Assembly: GCF_030408395.1 (NCBI RefSeq)
Contig: NZ_CP046980.1
Coordinates: 744,001 to 808,000, forward strand
Origin: Corynebacterium aquatimens
GTDB lineage: Bacteria; Actinomycetota; Actinomycetes; Mycobacteriales; Mycobacteriaceae
Direction: 5' to 3'
DNA length: 64,000 bases
The notes beneath the pieces are model-generated. The model made no database searches and had not been told where the DNA came from. It was given only the letters and a program-made list of their open reading frames with translations. Positions 8,952 through 17,249 of this stretch are shown here, one piece after another. Position numbers and translations under genes: made by a program. The first letter of the stretch is position 1, and the number at the start of each line of letters is the position of its first letter.

Positions 8952-9992
8952 ATGAACCGAGAATCAAACCCAGTGAAGAAGATGTGTGCGCTGGTCATGA
9001 CCCTGTTCATGGCGGCGGGACTCGCTGCGTGTGCCGGCGGGGATGACGCAGCTTCCGGCGATGGCGCGACAAAGATCCGCTTTGCGCTTGACTGGACGCC
9101 GAACACAAACCACACTGGCCTGTACGTGGCTAAGAACAAGGGCTATTTCGAAGAAGCTGGCCTGGACGTTGAAATCCTGCCGTACAACGACTCCAACCCG
9201 GACCTCATGGTGGATTCCGGCCAGGCTGATTTTGGCATCAGCTTCCAGGACGCGGCCACGATTTCCATGGCCGCTGGGGCAAACATCAAGTCGGTTCTCG
9301 CCGTGGAGCAGACCTGGGCGACGGTGGTCAGCGTTCTGGCTGAGCGTGATGACATCAACACCCCGAAGGATCTGGACGGCAAGAAGTTCGGCAGCTTCGG
9401 TCTCCCGTCGGATGAGGCTGTCATGCGTGGCGTCATCCAGGCCGCCGGCGGTAAAGGTGAGTTTGAAAACATCACGTTGAATACCGCTGCATATGAAGCG
9501 CTGTACTCCGGTGACGTTGACTTCACCGTTCCCTACGTTGCGTGGGAAGGTATCGAGGCCGAGGACCGCGGCGTGAAGCTGAAGAACTTTACCTACACCG
9601 ACTACGGTTTCCCGGACTGCTACCAAGTCATCGTCGTGGGCAATAATGACTGGCTCAAGGATCACCCAGAAGAAGCCAAGAAGTTCGTTCAAGCTCTGCA
9701 GCGCGGCTACGAAGACGCAGTGAAGGACCCCGATGGTTCCGCCGAGATTCTCCAGAAGGAAAACGCCGACCTTCTCACCGACCTGGACTTCCTCAAGCGC
9801 AGCCAGCGCATGTTGTCCAAGGACTTCATGCTCGACGACGAAGGCAAGTTCGGCCGCCAGAAAGAAGAGCGCTGGGCTGGGCTGGGTACGTTCCTCTACG
9901 ACGCCGATCTGCTTGTCGACGACAAGAACAAGCAACTGACCAGCCCACCCAACTGGGCCGATTACTTCACCAACGAGTACCTCGCTGACTAG
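8952..9992 (+). CDS. Lipoprotein substrate-binding protein, NMT1/ThiY family (thiamine precursor uptake)
   Basis: A 346-residue ABC-type substrate-binding lipoprotein with lipobox LAAC (Cys27) after a hydrophobic signal. The mature start IRFALDWTPNTNHTGLYVAKNKGYF is typical of the NMT1/THI5-like fold, which binds hydroxymethylpyrimidine or formylaminopyrimidine. The TPP riboswitch just upstream supports a thiamine-precursor role. The ATG at 8952 is preceded by AAGGA at very short spacing; GTG at 8973 is an alternative that keeps the signal peptide. No permease or ATPase gene follows: a strong terminator ends the unit, so the partners must be elsewhere. Confidence 0.88.
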   Translation: MNRESNPVKKMCALVMTLFMAAGLAACAGGDDAASGDGATKIRFALDWTPNTNHTGLYVAKNKGYFEEAGLDVEILPYNDSNPDLMVDSGQADFGISFQDAATISMAAGANIKSVLAVEQTWATVVSVLAERDDINTPKDLDGKKFGSFGLPSDEAVMRGVIQAAGGKGEFENITLNTAAYEALYSGDVDFTVPYVAWEGIEAEDRGVKLKNFTYTDYGFPDCYQVIVVGNNDWLKDHPEEAKKFVQALQRGYEDAVKDPDGSAEILQKENADLLTDLDFLKRSQRMLSKDFMLDDEGKFGRQKEERWAGLGTFLYDADLLVDDKNKQLTSPPNWADYFTNEYLAD

Positions 9993-10041
9993 GGATCCCC
10001 GCGGGCCAATTCCGCGGGCGCTCCCCACGCCACAGCCATGC

Positions 10042-10067
10042 ACCCGCGGGCCCTCCCGCGGGTTTTT
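10042..10067 (+). terminator. Rho-independent terminator after the NMT1-like gene
   Basis: ACCCGCGGG and CCCGCGGGT form a 9-bp stem with a 4-base loop followed by TTTTTC. It separates the thiamine unit from the toxin-like cassette. Confidence 0.9.
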
Positions 10068-10144
10068 CACGTCCACGAGATGGCCACTCCCAAGGCTGTT
10101 TATCCGCAGGCCTTCCCGGCCCGACCTCAACTAAGCTTTCGCAT

Positions 10145-10705
10145 ATGAGGGGTAAAGAAGGTGAGAGGGGAAACCGTCCTCCCAAATTCGGGAGCATTGA
10201 CCGTTCTCGCCCAATGCAAACCAAAGACACCGCGCTGAGCCTTGCGAACCCTACAGGTGATCGAGAGAATTGTGTTCAGTCTTGTCACGCCTGGTTAATG
10301 AGGCTACGAGGATACAATGTGTCTGCTCTACCTGGCCTTTACGACCCGCCCGGAGTAGTAGGGTCTACAGCAGTCTTCAGCACCAAGTTGTGGCGAAATG
10401 ATCGCGGGGAAATCCCACAATGGTCCGAGAAGAAGAATACTTCGGCTGAAAGTGTCCTAACGGATCTAGCGAAGACAAAAGTCGGGGACTATGGCTTGGT
10501 ACGGTTTCGTGGATTCCCTTCCCATGTAATGGGCTGGCAGCACAGGGACCAAGGTGTCGTTTTGGTCGATCCGCAAATGGGCTGCGAATCGGACGAAGCC
10601 TTTAGATTCGGCTTGAACGGTAGCTTTCAGTGGGTAACCATGACAAACTTTAAGCCAACAGCTCGAATAACCACCTTGTTTCAGGAAGGAGGGAGTTATG
10701 ACTAG
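10145..10705 (+). CDS. Papain-fold toxin domain protein (Tox-PL/glutamine deamidase-like), standalone
   Basis: The pattern NPTGDRENCVQSC...RGYNVSALP (residues 35-63), then SHVMGW (126-131) and VLVDPQMG (139-146), matches the order of the papain-fold toxin 1 domain found at the C-terminus of polymorphic toxins. The putative catalytic residues are Cys43 (or Cys47), His127 and Asp142. Such domains deamidate glutamine or cleave peptides in target proteins. Here the domain has no export, repeat or trafficking region; only ~35 residues precede it. ATG at 10145 has no good ribosome binding site and ATG at 10214 is possible. Codons such as AGG, CGA, TTA and ATA are common, unlike the neighbours, which suggests acquisition by transfer. 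The next gene overlaps by 8 bases. Confidence 0.6.
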   Translation: MRGKEGERGNRPPKFGSIDRSRPMQTKDTALSLANPTGDRENCVQSCHAWLMRLRGYNVSALPGLYDPPGVVGSTAVFSTKLWRNDRGEIPQWSEKKNTSAESVLTDLAKTKVGDYGLVRFRGFPSHVMGWQHRDQGVVLVDPQMGCESDEAFRFGLNGSFQWVTMTNFKPTARITTLFQEGGSYD

Positions 10706-10988
10706 CAGTCTTAAATCTGTACCGAACAAATTTAATTTCAAGGTCGTAACATTACGTCAAGCACGAGCAGCTGTGGAACGCTCCCTGGGATATGAAGGGG
10801 CGAAGTCGTTAGGATTCGACGGGCTTGACGGTGGTGACGTATTTCTAATCTTGCCTGACCCAGATAGAGACGGCGCTCACGGTTACGTTGTTGAAAAATC
10901 AACCGGGGACGTATATCGCGACATTGAGAGGCCAGACGTCATAAACAGAGTGTGGAGATCCTCGGAGCGCAAAATCGTGAGTTTCTGA
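10698..10988 (+). CDS. Probable immunity protein for the papain-fold toxin
   Basis: A 96-residue protein whose ATG lies 8 bases inside the toxin ORF, with GGAAGGAGGG directly upstream as a strong ribosome binding site. It shows VVTLRQARAAVERSLG in an N-terminal helix and a C-terminal GYVVEKSTGDVYRD strand pair resembling small SUKH/YrhB-like immunity proteins, though I cannot assign a family. The tight coupling, small size and shared low-GC, atypical codon use argue for a toxin-immunity pair. The evidence for function is context only. Confidence 0.5.
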   Translation: MTSSLKSVPNKFNFKVVTLRQARAAVERSLGYEGAKSLGFDGLDGGDVFLILPDPDRDGAHGYVVEKSTGDVYRDIERPDVINRVWRSSERKIVSF

Positions 10989-11014
10989 ATCAGAATCCCG
11001 CGGCCATCCTGTAA

Positions 11015-11109
11015 ACGCTGACACCGAGGCGCCGGGTTATTACAGGCCTTGGCAAAACCGCAGGTCAAAAGCATGCACTGGCACTTATTGGATGACCAGG
11101 TGTCAGCGT
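11015..11109. repeat. Convergent-gene intergenic element, copy A
   Basis: An 11-bp perfect inverted repeat, ACGCTGACACC at 11015-11025 and GGTGTCAGCGT at 11099-11109, encloses the core AAAACCGCAGGTC at 11054-11066. The core recurs in two other elements (15550-15617 and 42443-42546). It lies between the convergent immunity-like gene and the FGGY kinase gene. Confidence 0.65.
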
Positions 11110-11124
11110 CGTCAGGAATGGCGG

Positions 11125-12726
11125 CTAAGGCCGGTGTGCCAGGCGGGCAAAAACCTTCTTGTTCGCCGGGTGGAGGGACTTGAAGGTGGTGAACATGTCG
11201 TCGTAAAGCTCTTTGAGCTCGGTGTTCGGCTCGTAGCTGGCGATGACCTCCACCAGGGAGGCGGCTTCTTCGGTGCTGTTGACGGCGCCGAGGCCCGCCG
11301 CCGCGCACAAGGCCGCGCCCACCGCACCGACATCTTGTGGGTGCTCAACCACGTCGATCGGGCGTTGAAGAACGTCGGCGAGGATCTGGGAGGTGACAGG
11401 GGACAGGGCGCCGCCGCCGACGAAGCGGATGCGACTGCTGGTGCTCACCTTCTTGTCCTGGGTTTCCACGAACCAGCGCAAGTGGTAGCAAATGCCTTCA
11501 ATCACGGCGCGGAGCATGTCGCGTTTACCGGTGGTCAGGGAGATGCCGATGAACATGCCGCGCGCGTTGGAATCCTCAAACGGGCAGCGGTTGCCGTGCA
11601 GCCAGGGGGTGAACAAGACCCCACCCGCGCCGGGGCGGGTTTCGCCGATGACCTGCGAGAGGTAATCGTACAGCTCAATACGGATGTCTTCGGGTGCTTC
11701 AGAAACGGCAGTGCGCTCGAGGTAGATGTTGATCTCATCCAGGGCTAAGTGGTCGCGCACCCACTCGAGGCATTTGCCCGCGGTTTCCAACTCGGCGAAG
11801 TAATTGTACCGGCCCGGGATGGCGCCGACGATGCCCGCGATCATGGCGGACACATCCACAACGGGTTTCTCAATCACAGTGGATGCCCAGCCGGATGTAC
11901 CCACGTACAAGTGGGTATCGCCGACGGCCGTGGCGCCGGCGCCAACGCCAATGAGGGCAGAATCGCCGCCGCCCGAGAACACCGGGATGCCGGGGGCCAC
12001 GCCCATTTCCGCGGCGGGACCTTCCAGAAGCGGACCGACCTGATCAGTCGATTTCACGATGTCCGGCATGTGGTCCGGGTCCACCTGCAGCATCTTCAAC
12101 ATTTCCGGGTGGAAGCGCGGCGAATCTGGATCCGCCTTGATGTCGTAGAGCAGCGTCGCAAAAGCAGAGTCTTCGCTCATGGTGGCCTGCCCCGTCATCC
12201 GGGCGATCAAAGCGTCTTTGACGTCGAGCCACTTGTGTCCGCGTCGAAAAGCATCTGCGTCATTGTCTTTCAGCCAGTGGTACTTCCACGCGGGGTCCTT
12301 CACGGACGCGGCGACGGCGCCGGTGTAGCGCAGGGACTTCAAGGCAATTGCCGCGTTGACCCCAGCGATGCGGGGAGCGCGCCCCGCGATGCGTTTCATC
12401 TGTGCACCCGCGCGCTGGTCCATGTAGCTCATGGAGCGGTGGACTGGCCGCATGTCTTCATCCACCATCACTACCGACTGCAGCTGGGAACAAAAACTGA
12501 TGCCCGCGACGTGCTCAACGGCGTCAGCATTGCGCTTTTTCAACACTCGCGTGGTATCCACGAGCGCTTGCCACCAATCGTCTGGATCCTGTTCAACACC
12601 ACCGTCTGGCAAGACGTGGAGCTCGTACCCCTGGGAAGCTGAATCCACTTTCACCACGGAATCAGAAACATCGAACAGACATGATTTCACACCGGTGGTA
12701 CCAAAATCGTAGGCCAGGATGAACAT
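11125..12726 (-). CDS. FGGY-family carbohydrate kinase (xylulokinase-like)
   Basis: A 533-residue sugar kinase. The N-terminal phosphate loop AYDFGTTGVKS (residues 5-15) and the C-terminal adenosine motif FVGGGALSPVTSQILADVLQRPID are the two halves of the FGGY fold. It would phosphorylate a sugar, alditol or related polyol with ATP in the cytoplasm. The ATG at 12726 is preceded by AAGGAG; the open frame extends six codons further. It is divergent from an aminotransferase and a class II aldolase, so its product may be the aldolase substrate or a precursor. It could be annotated xylB, but there is no xylose isomerase nearby and the real substrate is unclear. Confidence 0.85.
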   Translation of the reverse strand: MFILAYDFGTTGVKSCLFDVSDSVVKVDSASQGYELHVLPDGGVEQDPDDWWQALVDTTRVLKKRNADAVEHVAGISFCSQLQSVVMVDEDMRPVHRSMSYMDQRAGAQMKRIAGRAPRIAGVNAAIALKSLRYTGAVAASVKDPAWKYHWLKDNDADAFRRGHKWLDVKDALIARMTGQATMSEDSAFATLLYDIKADPDSPRFHPEMLKMLQVDPDHMPDIVKSTDQVGPLLEGPAAEMGVAPGIPVFSGGGDSALIGVGAGATAVGDTHLYVGTSGWASTVIEKPVVDVSAMIAGIVGAIPGRYNYFAELETAGKCLEWVRDHLALDEINIYLERTAVSEAPEDIRIELYDYLSQVIGETRPGAGGVLFTPWLHGNRCPFEDSNARGMFIGISLTTGKRDMLRAVIEGICYHLRWFVETQDKKVSTSSRIRFVGGGALSPVTSQILADVLQRPIDVVEHPQDVGAVGAALCAAAGLGAVNSTEEAASLVEVIASYEPNTELKELYDDMFTTFKSLHPANKKVFARLAHRP

Positions 12727-12755
12727 GACGGAACTCCTTTTCAAAGCGACTGCCG

Positions 12756-12765
12756 CGATATATCG
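12756..12765. promoter_or_regulatory. Palindrome CGATATATCG in the kinase/aminotransferase intergenic region
   Basis: A perfect 10-bp palindrome about 30 bases before the kinase start codon, on the kinase side of the divergent promoter region. It could be an operator for the divergent unit. Confidence 0.35.
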
Positions 12766-12825
12766 GAAAGCAAAAATAAAAGCCGCGCGCGGTGTACGGT
12801 GATGTGTGGAAGCTTGGAAATAAGC

Positions 12826-12845
12826 AGGTAATTAAGCGATTACCT
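12826..12845. promoter_or_regulatory. Operator-like inverted repeat AGGTAAT-N6-ATTACCT
   Basis: Perfect 7-bp half-sites spaced by 6 bases, 33 bp upstream of the aminotransferase start codon. It is a likely binding site for a dimeric repressor of the GntR, LacI or MarR type; no such regulator is encoded in the window. Confidence 0.5.
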
Positions 12846-12877
12846 TAGCCGATTCCCACATGGGAGAAAGCGAAATC

Positions 12878-14365
12878 ATGGACTCAGTTACACCTGAAGC
12901 AAACGGAACCGTTCTTAACCGCCAGGGCGTCGCGCAGATCGTCGCGGAGCTGGACGCACTGATTGAAAAGCCGATTTATTCCGTCAGCCGTGAGGCGCTC
13001 GAGGAATATGAGACCGAGTTTTTTGAGAAGGGGTGCCCGAAGTCCAAGGCAATGATCGATGAGGCCATGGAGGTCATCCCCGGTGGCGTCCAGCACAACC
13101 TCGCCTTCAACCACCCCTTCCCGCTGGTCTTCACAAAGGCCGAGGGTGCGAAGCTCTACGACCTTGATGGCCACGAGTACTTGGACTTTCTGCAGGCTGG
13201 CGGCCCGACGGTGCTGGGTTCCAACCCGGAATCCGTGCGCAACAAGGTCATTGATCTTCTGAACACGTGCGGCCCGTCGACGGGTTTGTTCCACGAGTAT
13301 GAGGAAAAGCTTGCTCGCCTCGTCTCCGAGCTTGTGCCCAGCGTGGACATGTTCCGCGCACTCGGCTCCGGTACGGAAGGCTGCATGGTTGCGATTCGCG
13401 TCGCTCGCTTGGCGACGGGCCACAAGCACGTGCTGAAGATGGGCGGCGCCTACCACGGTTGGTCTGATCAGCTGGCATACGGCCTGCGCGTCCCGGGCTC
13501 CAAGTTCACGCAGGCCAACGGCGTTCCGCTGAACGTGTTTGCCCAGACCGATGAATTCTTCCCGGGTGACCTGGATGACTTGGAGCGCAAGCTGAAGCGC
13601 AAGAAGCTCATCGGTGGCACCGCGGCGATCTTGCTGGAGCCGCTCGGCCCTGAGTCTGGCACCCGTCCGCTGTCCCGCGAGTTCCTCGAGGGCGCGGCTG
13701 AACTGGCCCGCAAGTACGGCGCCCTGCTGATTTTCGACGAGGTGGTCTCCGCCTTCCGCATTTCCCCGGGTGGCTGCCAGAAGCACTACGGCATCACCCC
13801 GGACCTCACCGTATTTGGCAAGGTCATCGCCGGTGGCTACCCGGGTGCCGGCGGTCTGGGCGGCAAGAAGGAATACATGCAGTACCTGGCTGCCGGTATT
13901 CAGTCCGGGTCCAAGGTCAAAAAGGCCCTGGTGGGCGGCACTATGGCGGCAACCCCGATCTCTTCGGTCGCGGGCTACTACACGCTGAAGGAGATTGCCG
14001 AGACCGGCGCGTGTGAGCACGCCAACAACATGGGTGACCTGCTCACCGACGGCCTGCGCGACCTGATCAAGCGCAAGAACCTCCCGTTCGTCGCGTTTAA
14101 CCAGGGCTCCGTCTGCCACTTGGAGACCGTGGGCACGATGCACCACGCGATCGACTGGTCCAAGCCGTGGACGATTCCGTCCGTGATCAAGGAGACCTCC
14201 GTCCGTAAGGACGAAATGGAGCACATGGGTGCGGCCTACATGGCCGAGGGTTTGGTTACCCTCGCCGGTTCCCGCCTATACACCTCCGCGGCCTACACGC
14301 CGGAGCTGGTCGACGATGCCCTCGCTCGCTTCGAGCGCGTCTTTGACAAGGTGGTCCAGCTGTGA
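12878..14365 (+). CDS. Class III PLP-dependent aminotransferase (glutamate-1-semialdehyde aminomutase-like)
   Basis: A 495-residue enzyme of the class III aminotransferase family. IFDEVVSAFRISPGGCQKHY carries the PLP-binding Asp, and FGKVIAGGYPGAGGLGG the Schiff-base lysine. GSGTEGCMVAIRVAR is the phosphate-binding loop. It resembles HemL-like proteins but is about 60 residues longer than HemL and sits outside any heme cluster. ATG at 12878 follows GGGAGA; an in-frame ATG at 12860 would lie upstream of it. The gene is translationally coupled (GTGA overlap) to the class II aldolase downstream and divergent from an FGGY kinase. The substrate is unknown; an amino-sugar or amino-alcohol derivative is possible. 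Confidence 0.85.
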   Translation: MDSVTPEANGTVLNRQGVAQIVAELDALIEKPIYSVSREALEEYETEFFEKGCPKSKAMIDEAMEVIPGGVQHNLAFNHPFPLVFTKAEGAKLYDLDGHEYLDFLQAGGPTVLGSNPESVRNKVIDLLNTCGPSTGLFHEYEEKLARLVSELVPSVDMFRALGSGTEGCMVAIRVARLATGHKHVLKMGGAYHGWSDQLAYGLRVPGSKFTQANGVPLNVFAQTDEFFPGDLDDLERKLKRKKLIGGTAAILLEPLGPESGTRPLSREFLEGAAELARKYGALLIFDEVVSAFRISPGGCQKHYGITPDLTVFGKVIAGGYPGAGGLGGKKEYMQYLAAGIQSGSKVKKALVGGTMAATPISSVAGYYTLKEIAETGACEHANNMGDLLTDGLRDLIKRKNLPFVAFNQGSVCHLETVGTMHHAIDWSKPWTIPSVIKETSVRKDEMEHMGAAYMAEGLVTLAGSRLYTSAAYTPELVDDALARFERVFDKVVQL

Positions 14366-15465
14366 CGACCGCTTATTCCGCTGCTTCAAGCAACGCCAGC
14401 GACAAGCGCTCGCGACTCGTTCGCTTAGGGCACGAGCTGCTTGACGACGGGTTGGTCGTGCGCACCTGGGGCAACTTCTCCCTGCGTAGCGACGGTGGGC
14501 ATTTCCTAGTTACCCCATCGGGCCGCCGTTATGAGACCATGCGCGAGGCTGATATCGACGATGTTGATCCGGAAGGCAACTGGACCGGCCCGTACAAACC
14601 GTCGGGGGAGACCCCGATGCACAAGCTGACTTATGAAAGCTTCCCCGACGCCGGGTGCGTGGTGCATACCCACCAGCCGTACGCATCTGCCCTGACGTTT
14701 GAGTCCAGCCCGATTGAGCTCACCGCGGAGGAAGCCGCTGAGCTGGGCCAGGACGTCATCCCGGTGGCGCCGTACGCATTGCCGACCACGCCCATGCTGC
14801 ACCGCAACGTGAAGAAGACCTACGGGAAGTTCCCGCTCCGCGTCACGCTTTTGAAAGCACACGGCGCTTTACTTTGGTCCGACAACGCGGAGGAGACCCG
14901 CCGCTTAGGCAACGCTTTGGAAAAGATCGCCGAGTCCCGCTACTGGGCAAAGCTGTCGCGCACCGAGCCCGAGGCACAGCCACTGGTTCACAGCGAGCGC
15001 GTCGGCCAAGGCGTGCGCTACTTCACCACCGACGGCCCCGTTCGTCCCGATGACCTCACCACCGGCGCCGGCAGCACTGACATCGAGCCGGACGCGGAGA
15101 CCCGTGAGATCCACGAGATCATCTACGCCCGCCAGCCGGACGCCCGCGTGATCGTGAACACCCGTGACAGCGAAGTGGCCACCTTCTTTGCCGCCGAACT
15201 GCGCCCGTACCTGGACGACTTCGCCCAGCTCGTCGGCCAGAAAGCCGACGACAGCTGCACGTATGCAGCCACGCTGACCCGCAACAACGCGTTCTGCGCC
15301 GGCCGCGACCTCGACGAGGCCAACGCAGTGCGCCTCGTCCTGGAGAAGAACGCCCGCGCCGCGCGCTACGCCCGCTTCCACAAGGGCAAACCCATTAACA
15401 AGGTGGAGGCCGCCCTCATGCGGTTGATCTACATGAAGAGCTACTCCAAGCAGGCCGACGATTAA
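14362..15465 (+). CDS. Class II aldolase/adducin family protein with a degenerate second domain
   Basis: The first half (residues 1-200) is a class II aldolase domain: TWGNFSLR, the zinc-ligand HTH in VVHTHQPYAS, and KAHGALLW with a third His. These enzymes cleave or epimerise phosphorylated sugars such as fuculose-1-phosphate. The second half (about 235-350) seems to be another copy of the fold without its metal ligands, with NTR where HTH would be and RNNAF where AHG would be. The GTG start overlaps the aminotransferase stop (GTGA), so the two proteins are made together. A role after the FGGY kinase in one pathway is inferred from context. Confidence 0.8.
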   Translation: MTTAYSAASSNASDKRSRLVRLGHELLDDGLVVRTWGNFSLRSDGGHFLVTPSGRRYETMREADIDDVDPEGNWTGPYKPSGETPMHKLTYESFPDAGCVVHTHQPYASALTFESSPIELTAEEAAELGQDVIPVAPYALPTTPMLHRNVKKTYGKFPLRVTLLKAHGALLWSDNAEETRRLGNALEKIAESRYWAKLSRTEPEAQPLVHSERVGQGVRYFTTDGPVRPDDLTTGAGSTDIEPDAETREIHEIIYARQPDARVIVNTRDSEVATFFAAELRPYLDDFAQLVGQKADDSCTYAATLTRNNAFCAGRDLDEANAVRLVLEKNARAARYARFHKGKPINKVEAALMRLIYMKSYSKQADD

Positions 15466-15549
15466 GCACTCCGCGGGCAATGCTTGATCGCTCAAGCCCA
15501 AGCCCAAGGATTGCCCGCCGCGCCCGCTGCCCGCGTGCCCGCTTGGGGT

Positions 15550-15617
15550 GTAGATCCGTACGGATTTGGGCGCGTAAAACCGCAGGTCGCGATCGGCCGA
15601 TTTCCGTACGGATCTAC
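15550..15617. repeat. Convergent-gene intergenic element, copy B
   Basis: A 15-bp perfect inverted repeat (GTAGATCCGTACGGA at 15550-15564, its complement at 15603-15617) encloses the core TAAAACCGCAGGTC, which continues as GCGATCGGCCGATTT (15575-15603). It sits between the convergent aldolase and SURF1 genes. The arms also contain the self-complementary ATCCGTACGGAT. Confidence 0.75.
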
Positions 15618-15668
15618 CACGCACCTCGATGACGCGGGCTCGCGATTGCGCAAGAATTGGCGTCAGCG

Positions 15669-16727
15669 CTACATGCGCTCTTCGTACGCCGAGGGTTTCT
15701 GGGCCCAGGGATTGCGTCTCGACGAGCCGTAGCGAGCGCGCGCCGGTGCGGTTGGGCGACTCTCGCTGGCTGTTTCCGTAGACGCGGCGCTTGTGGTTCC
15801 ATCAGTAGTCGTGTCCGGGGCTGATTCTGCGGCACGAGCGGGAGTGTCGTCGGCCGACGGCGGAGGGGAACCTGCGGAGGATGCCTTCGCGTTCTGGGCG
15901 GTGAGCGCTTCCATTTCGCGCTGTTCGGCGCGGGTGCGGCGGCGTTCGCGGATTTCGGCGTAGGCGAAGTAGAGTAATCCGGCTGGCGCCATGATGCCGA
16001 AGGCGATCCACTGCAAGCCATAGGACAGGTGGTTTCCGCGGTCCAGCATGGGGAGCGGGATCGCGGTGAGAACGCCGGGCTGGTCGGGGAGCAGCTGAAT
16101 GTACGTCGGCGCGAGGTCCTGGTTGGTCAGTTCGGCGATCTGCTGGGTGTTGATCGACGACACCATTTGATACCCCTGATCCTTCAGCGGCTGGTTGGGC
16201 GAGGTCGCTTCGTCGACGCGGACTAGGCCCGTGATTGTCGCGGAATCGGCCGGAGGCGTGGTAATCGTGGGCACTTTCGTACCACCGGAATCAGCAGCGA
16301 CCCACCCGCGGTTGACTAAGACCGTGGTGCCAGCCAGCGGGCCGCCTTCGATCACAAACGGGGTGAGTGATTGGAATGCGGGCGTGCCGTCAACGGAGCG
16401 CAGACGAAGCAGAACTTCGGCATCAGGGACGAAATGCCCACTGGCGGTCACGCGGGTCCATTCGGAATCAGGATCGATAGAACCATCAGCGCCCGCGATC
16501 GACGCGAAAGGCACTGGGTTGGTTTCAAAAGCCTTCTCAATGCGCTCGTTGCGCTCCTTGATGGCGTGGTCTTTGCCCAACTGCCAGGGAGAGAGGAACG
16601 TGAACGCAAAGTAGGAAAACGCGATGATCGCGATAGCCGCGATGATCCACCCGGGGGAGAGGAACTGCCGCCACGACGCCTTGCCCGTGGTCGTGGGCTG
16701 GGAGGATGCAGATCGTGACGGCTTCAC
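15669..16727 (-). CDS. SURF1 family protein (cytochrome c oxidase assembly)
   Basis: A 352-residue membrane protein with one helix at about 28-48 (WIIAAIAIIAFSYFAFTFL) and a second at about 232-256, separated by a periplasmic domain with VLVNRGWVAADSGG, the layout of SURF1. SURF1 helps insert heme a into the aa3 oxidase. The C-terminal ~90 residues are Ser/Thr/Ala/Arg-rich and probably disordered. The GTG start has a TAGACT box (16736-16741) 8 bases upstream, inside the end of ptpA, so it has its own leaderless promoter. In mycobacteria SURF1 also follows ptpA. Confidence 0.88.
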   Translation of the reverse strand: MKPSRSASSQPTTTGKASWRQFLSPGWIIAAIAIIAFSYFAFTFLSPWQLGKDHAIKERNERIEKAFETNPVPFASIAGADGSIDPDSEWTRVTASGHFVPDAEVLLRLRSVDGTPAFQSLTPFVIEGGPLAGTTVLVNRGWVAADSGGTKVPTITTPPADSATITGLVRVDEATSPNQPLKDQGYQMVSSINTQQIAELTNQDLAPTYIQLLPDQPGVLTAIPLPMLDRGNHLSYGLQWIAFGIMAPAGLLYFAYAEIRERRRTRAEQREMEALTAQNAKASSAGSPPPSADDTPARAAESAPDTTTDGTTSAASTETASESRPTAPARARYGSSRRNPWAQKPSAYEERM

Positions 16728-16733
16728 GCCTAC

Positions 16734-17228
16734 CTAGTCTAGTGCGCCTCGTGCCCAGTCAATAATGCCTGGGGCTGCAGCCTCAATCTGCTCGCGAGTG
16801 GTAACAAAACCCTCGGGGCCGCCGTAATAGGGGTCTTCAACTCCGGCGCCTTCCGGGGAAGAGGGGTCGAAGGAGCGCAAGAGGCGCACCTTATTTTCGT
16901 CTACGCCCTGGGCAACAAGTTCAGAGACATGGCGGTTATCCAGCGCCACGATCAGGTCTGCGTTGAACTGGTCGCCGCGGCCGAACTGCTGCGCGCGGTG
17001 CGAGGTCCCGTCGTAACCGTTATTCGCCAGCTCGTGCAGCGCGCGTTCGTCAGCGTGTTCACCCACGTGCCAGCCGCCAATGCCTGACGACGTCACCCGC
17101 ACGCGGTCGGCCAGGCCGGCCTCGGCGATCTTGTCTTGCACGATCACCGCCGCCATGGGCGAGCGGCAAATGTTTCCGGTGCAGACGAAGTCAATGTGAA
17201 GATCAGCGTGGTGGGATTCGGTGTTCAT
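16734..17228 (-). CDS. ptpA: Low molecular weight protein tyrosine phosphatase
   Basis: The P-loop CTGNICRS (Cys16 to Ser23) and the general-acid loop DPYYGG near the C-terminus identify a low molecular weight protein tyrosine phosphatase, and at 164 residues it is the usual size. In Mycobacterium the orthologue PtpA works with the neighbouring HAD-fold PtkA, and the same pair is found here. I use ATG 17228, which has CCGGAG five bases upstream; the ATG at 17243 lacks a ribosome binding site. Seven bases separate the open frame from the HAD gene, so the two are co-transcribed. Confidence 0.9.
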   Translation of the reverse strand: MNTESHHADLHIDFVCTGNICRSPMAAVIVQDKIAEAGLADRVRVTSSGIGGWHVGEHADERALHELANNGYDGTSHRAQQFGRGDQFNADLIVALDNRHVSELVAQGVDENKVRLLRSFDPSSPEGAGVEDPYYGGPEGFVTTREQIEAAAPGIIDWARGALD

Positions 17229-17249
17229 GGGTTCTCCGGTCATTAATTC

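Noticed and set aside
12884-14224. 446-residue open frame antisense to the class III aminotransferase
   Set aside because: Runs across a complete PLP enzyme on the plus strand and shows no motif; high-GC third positions create it.
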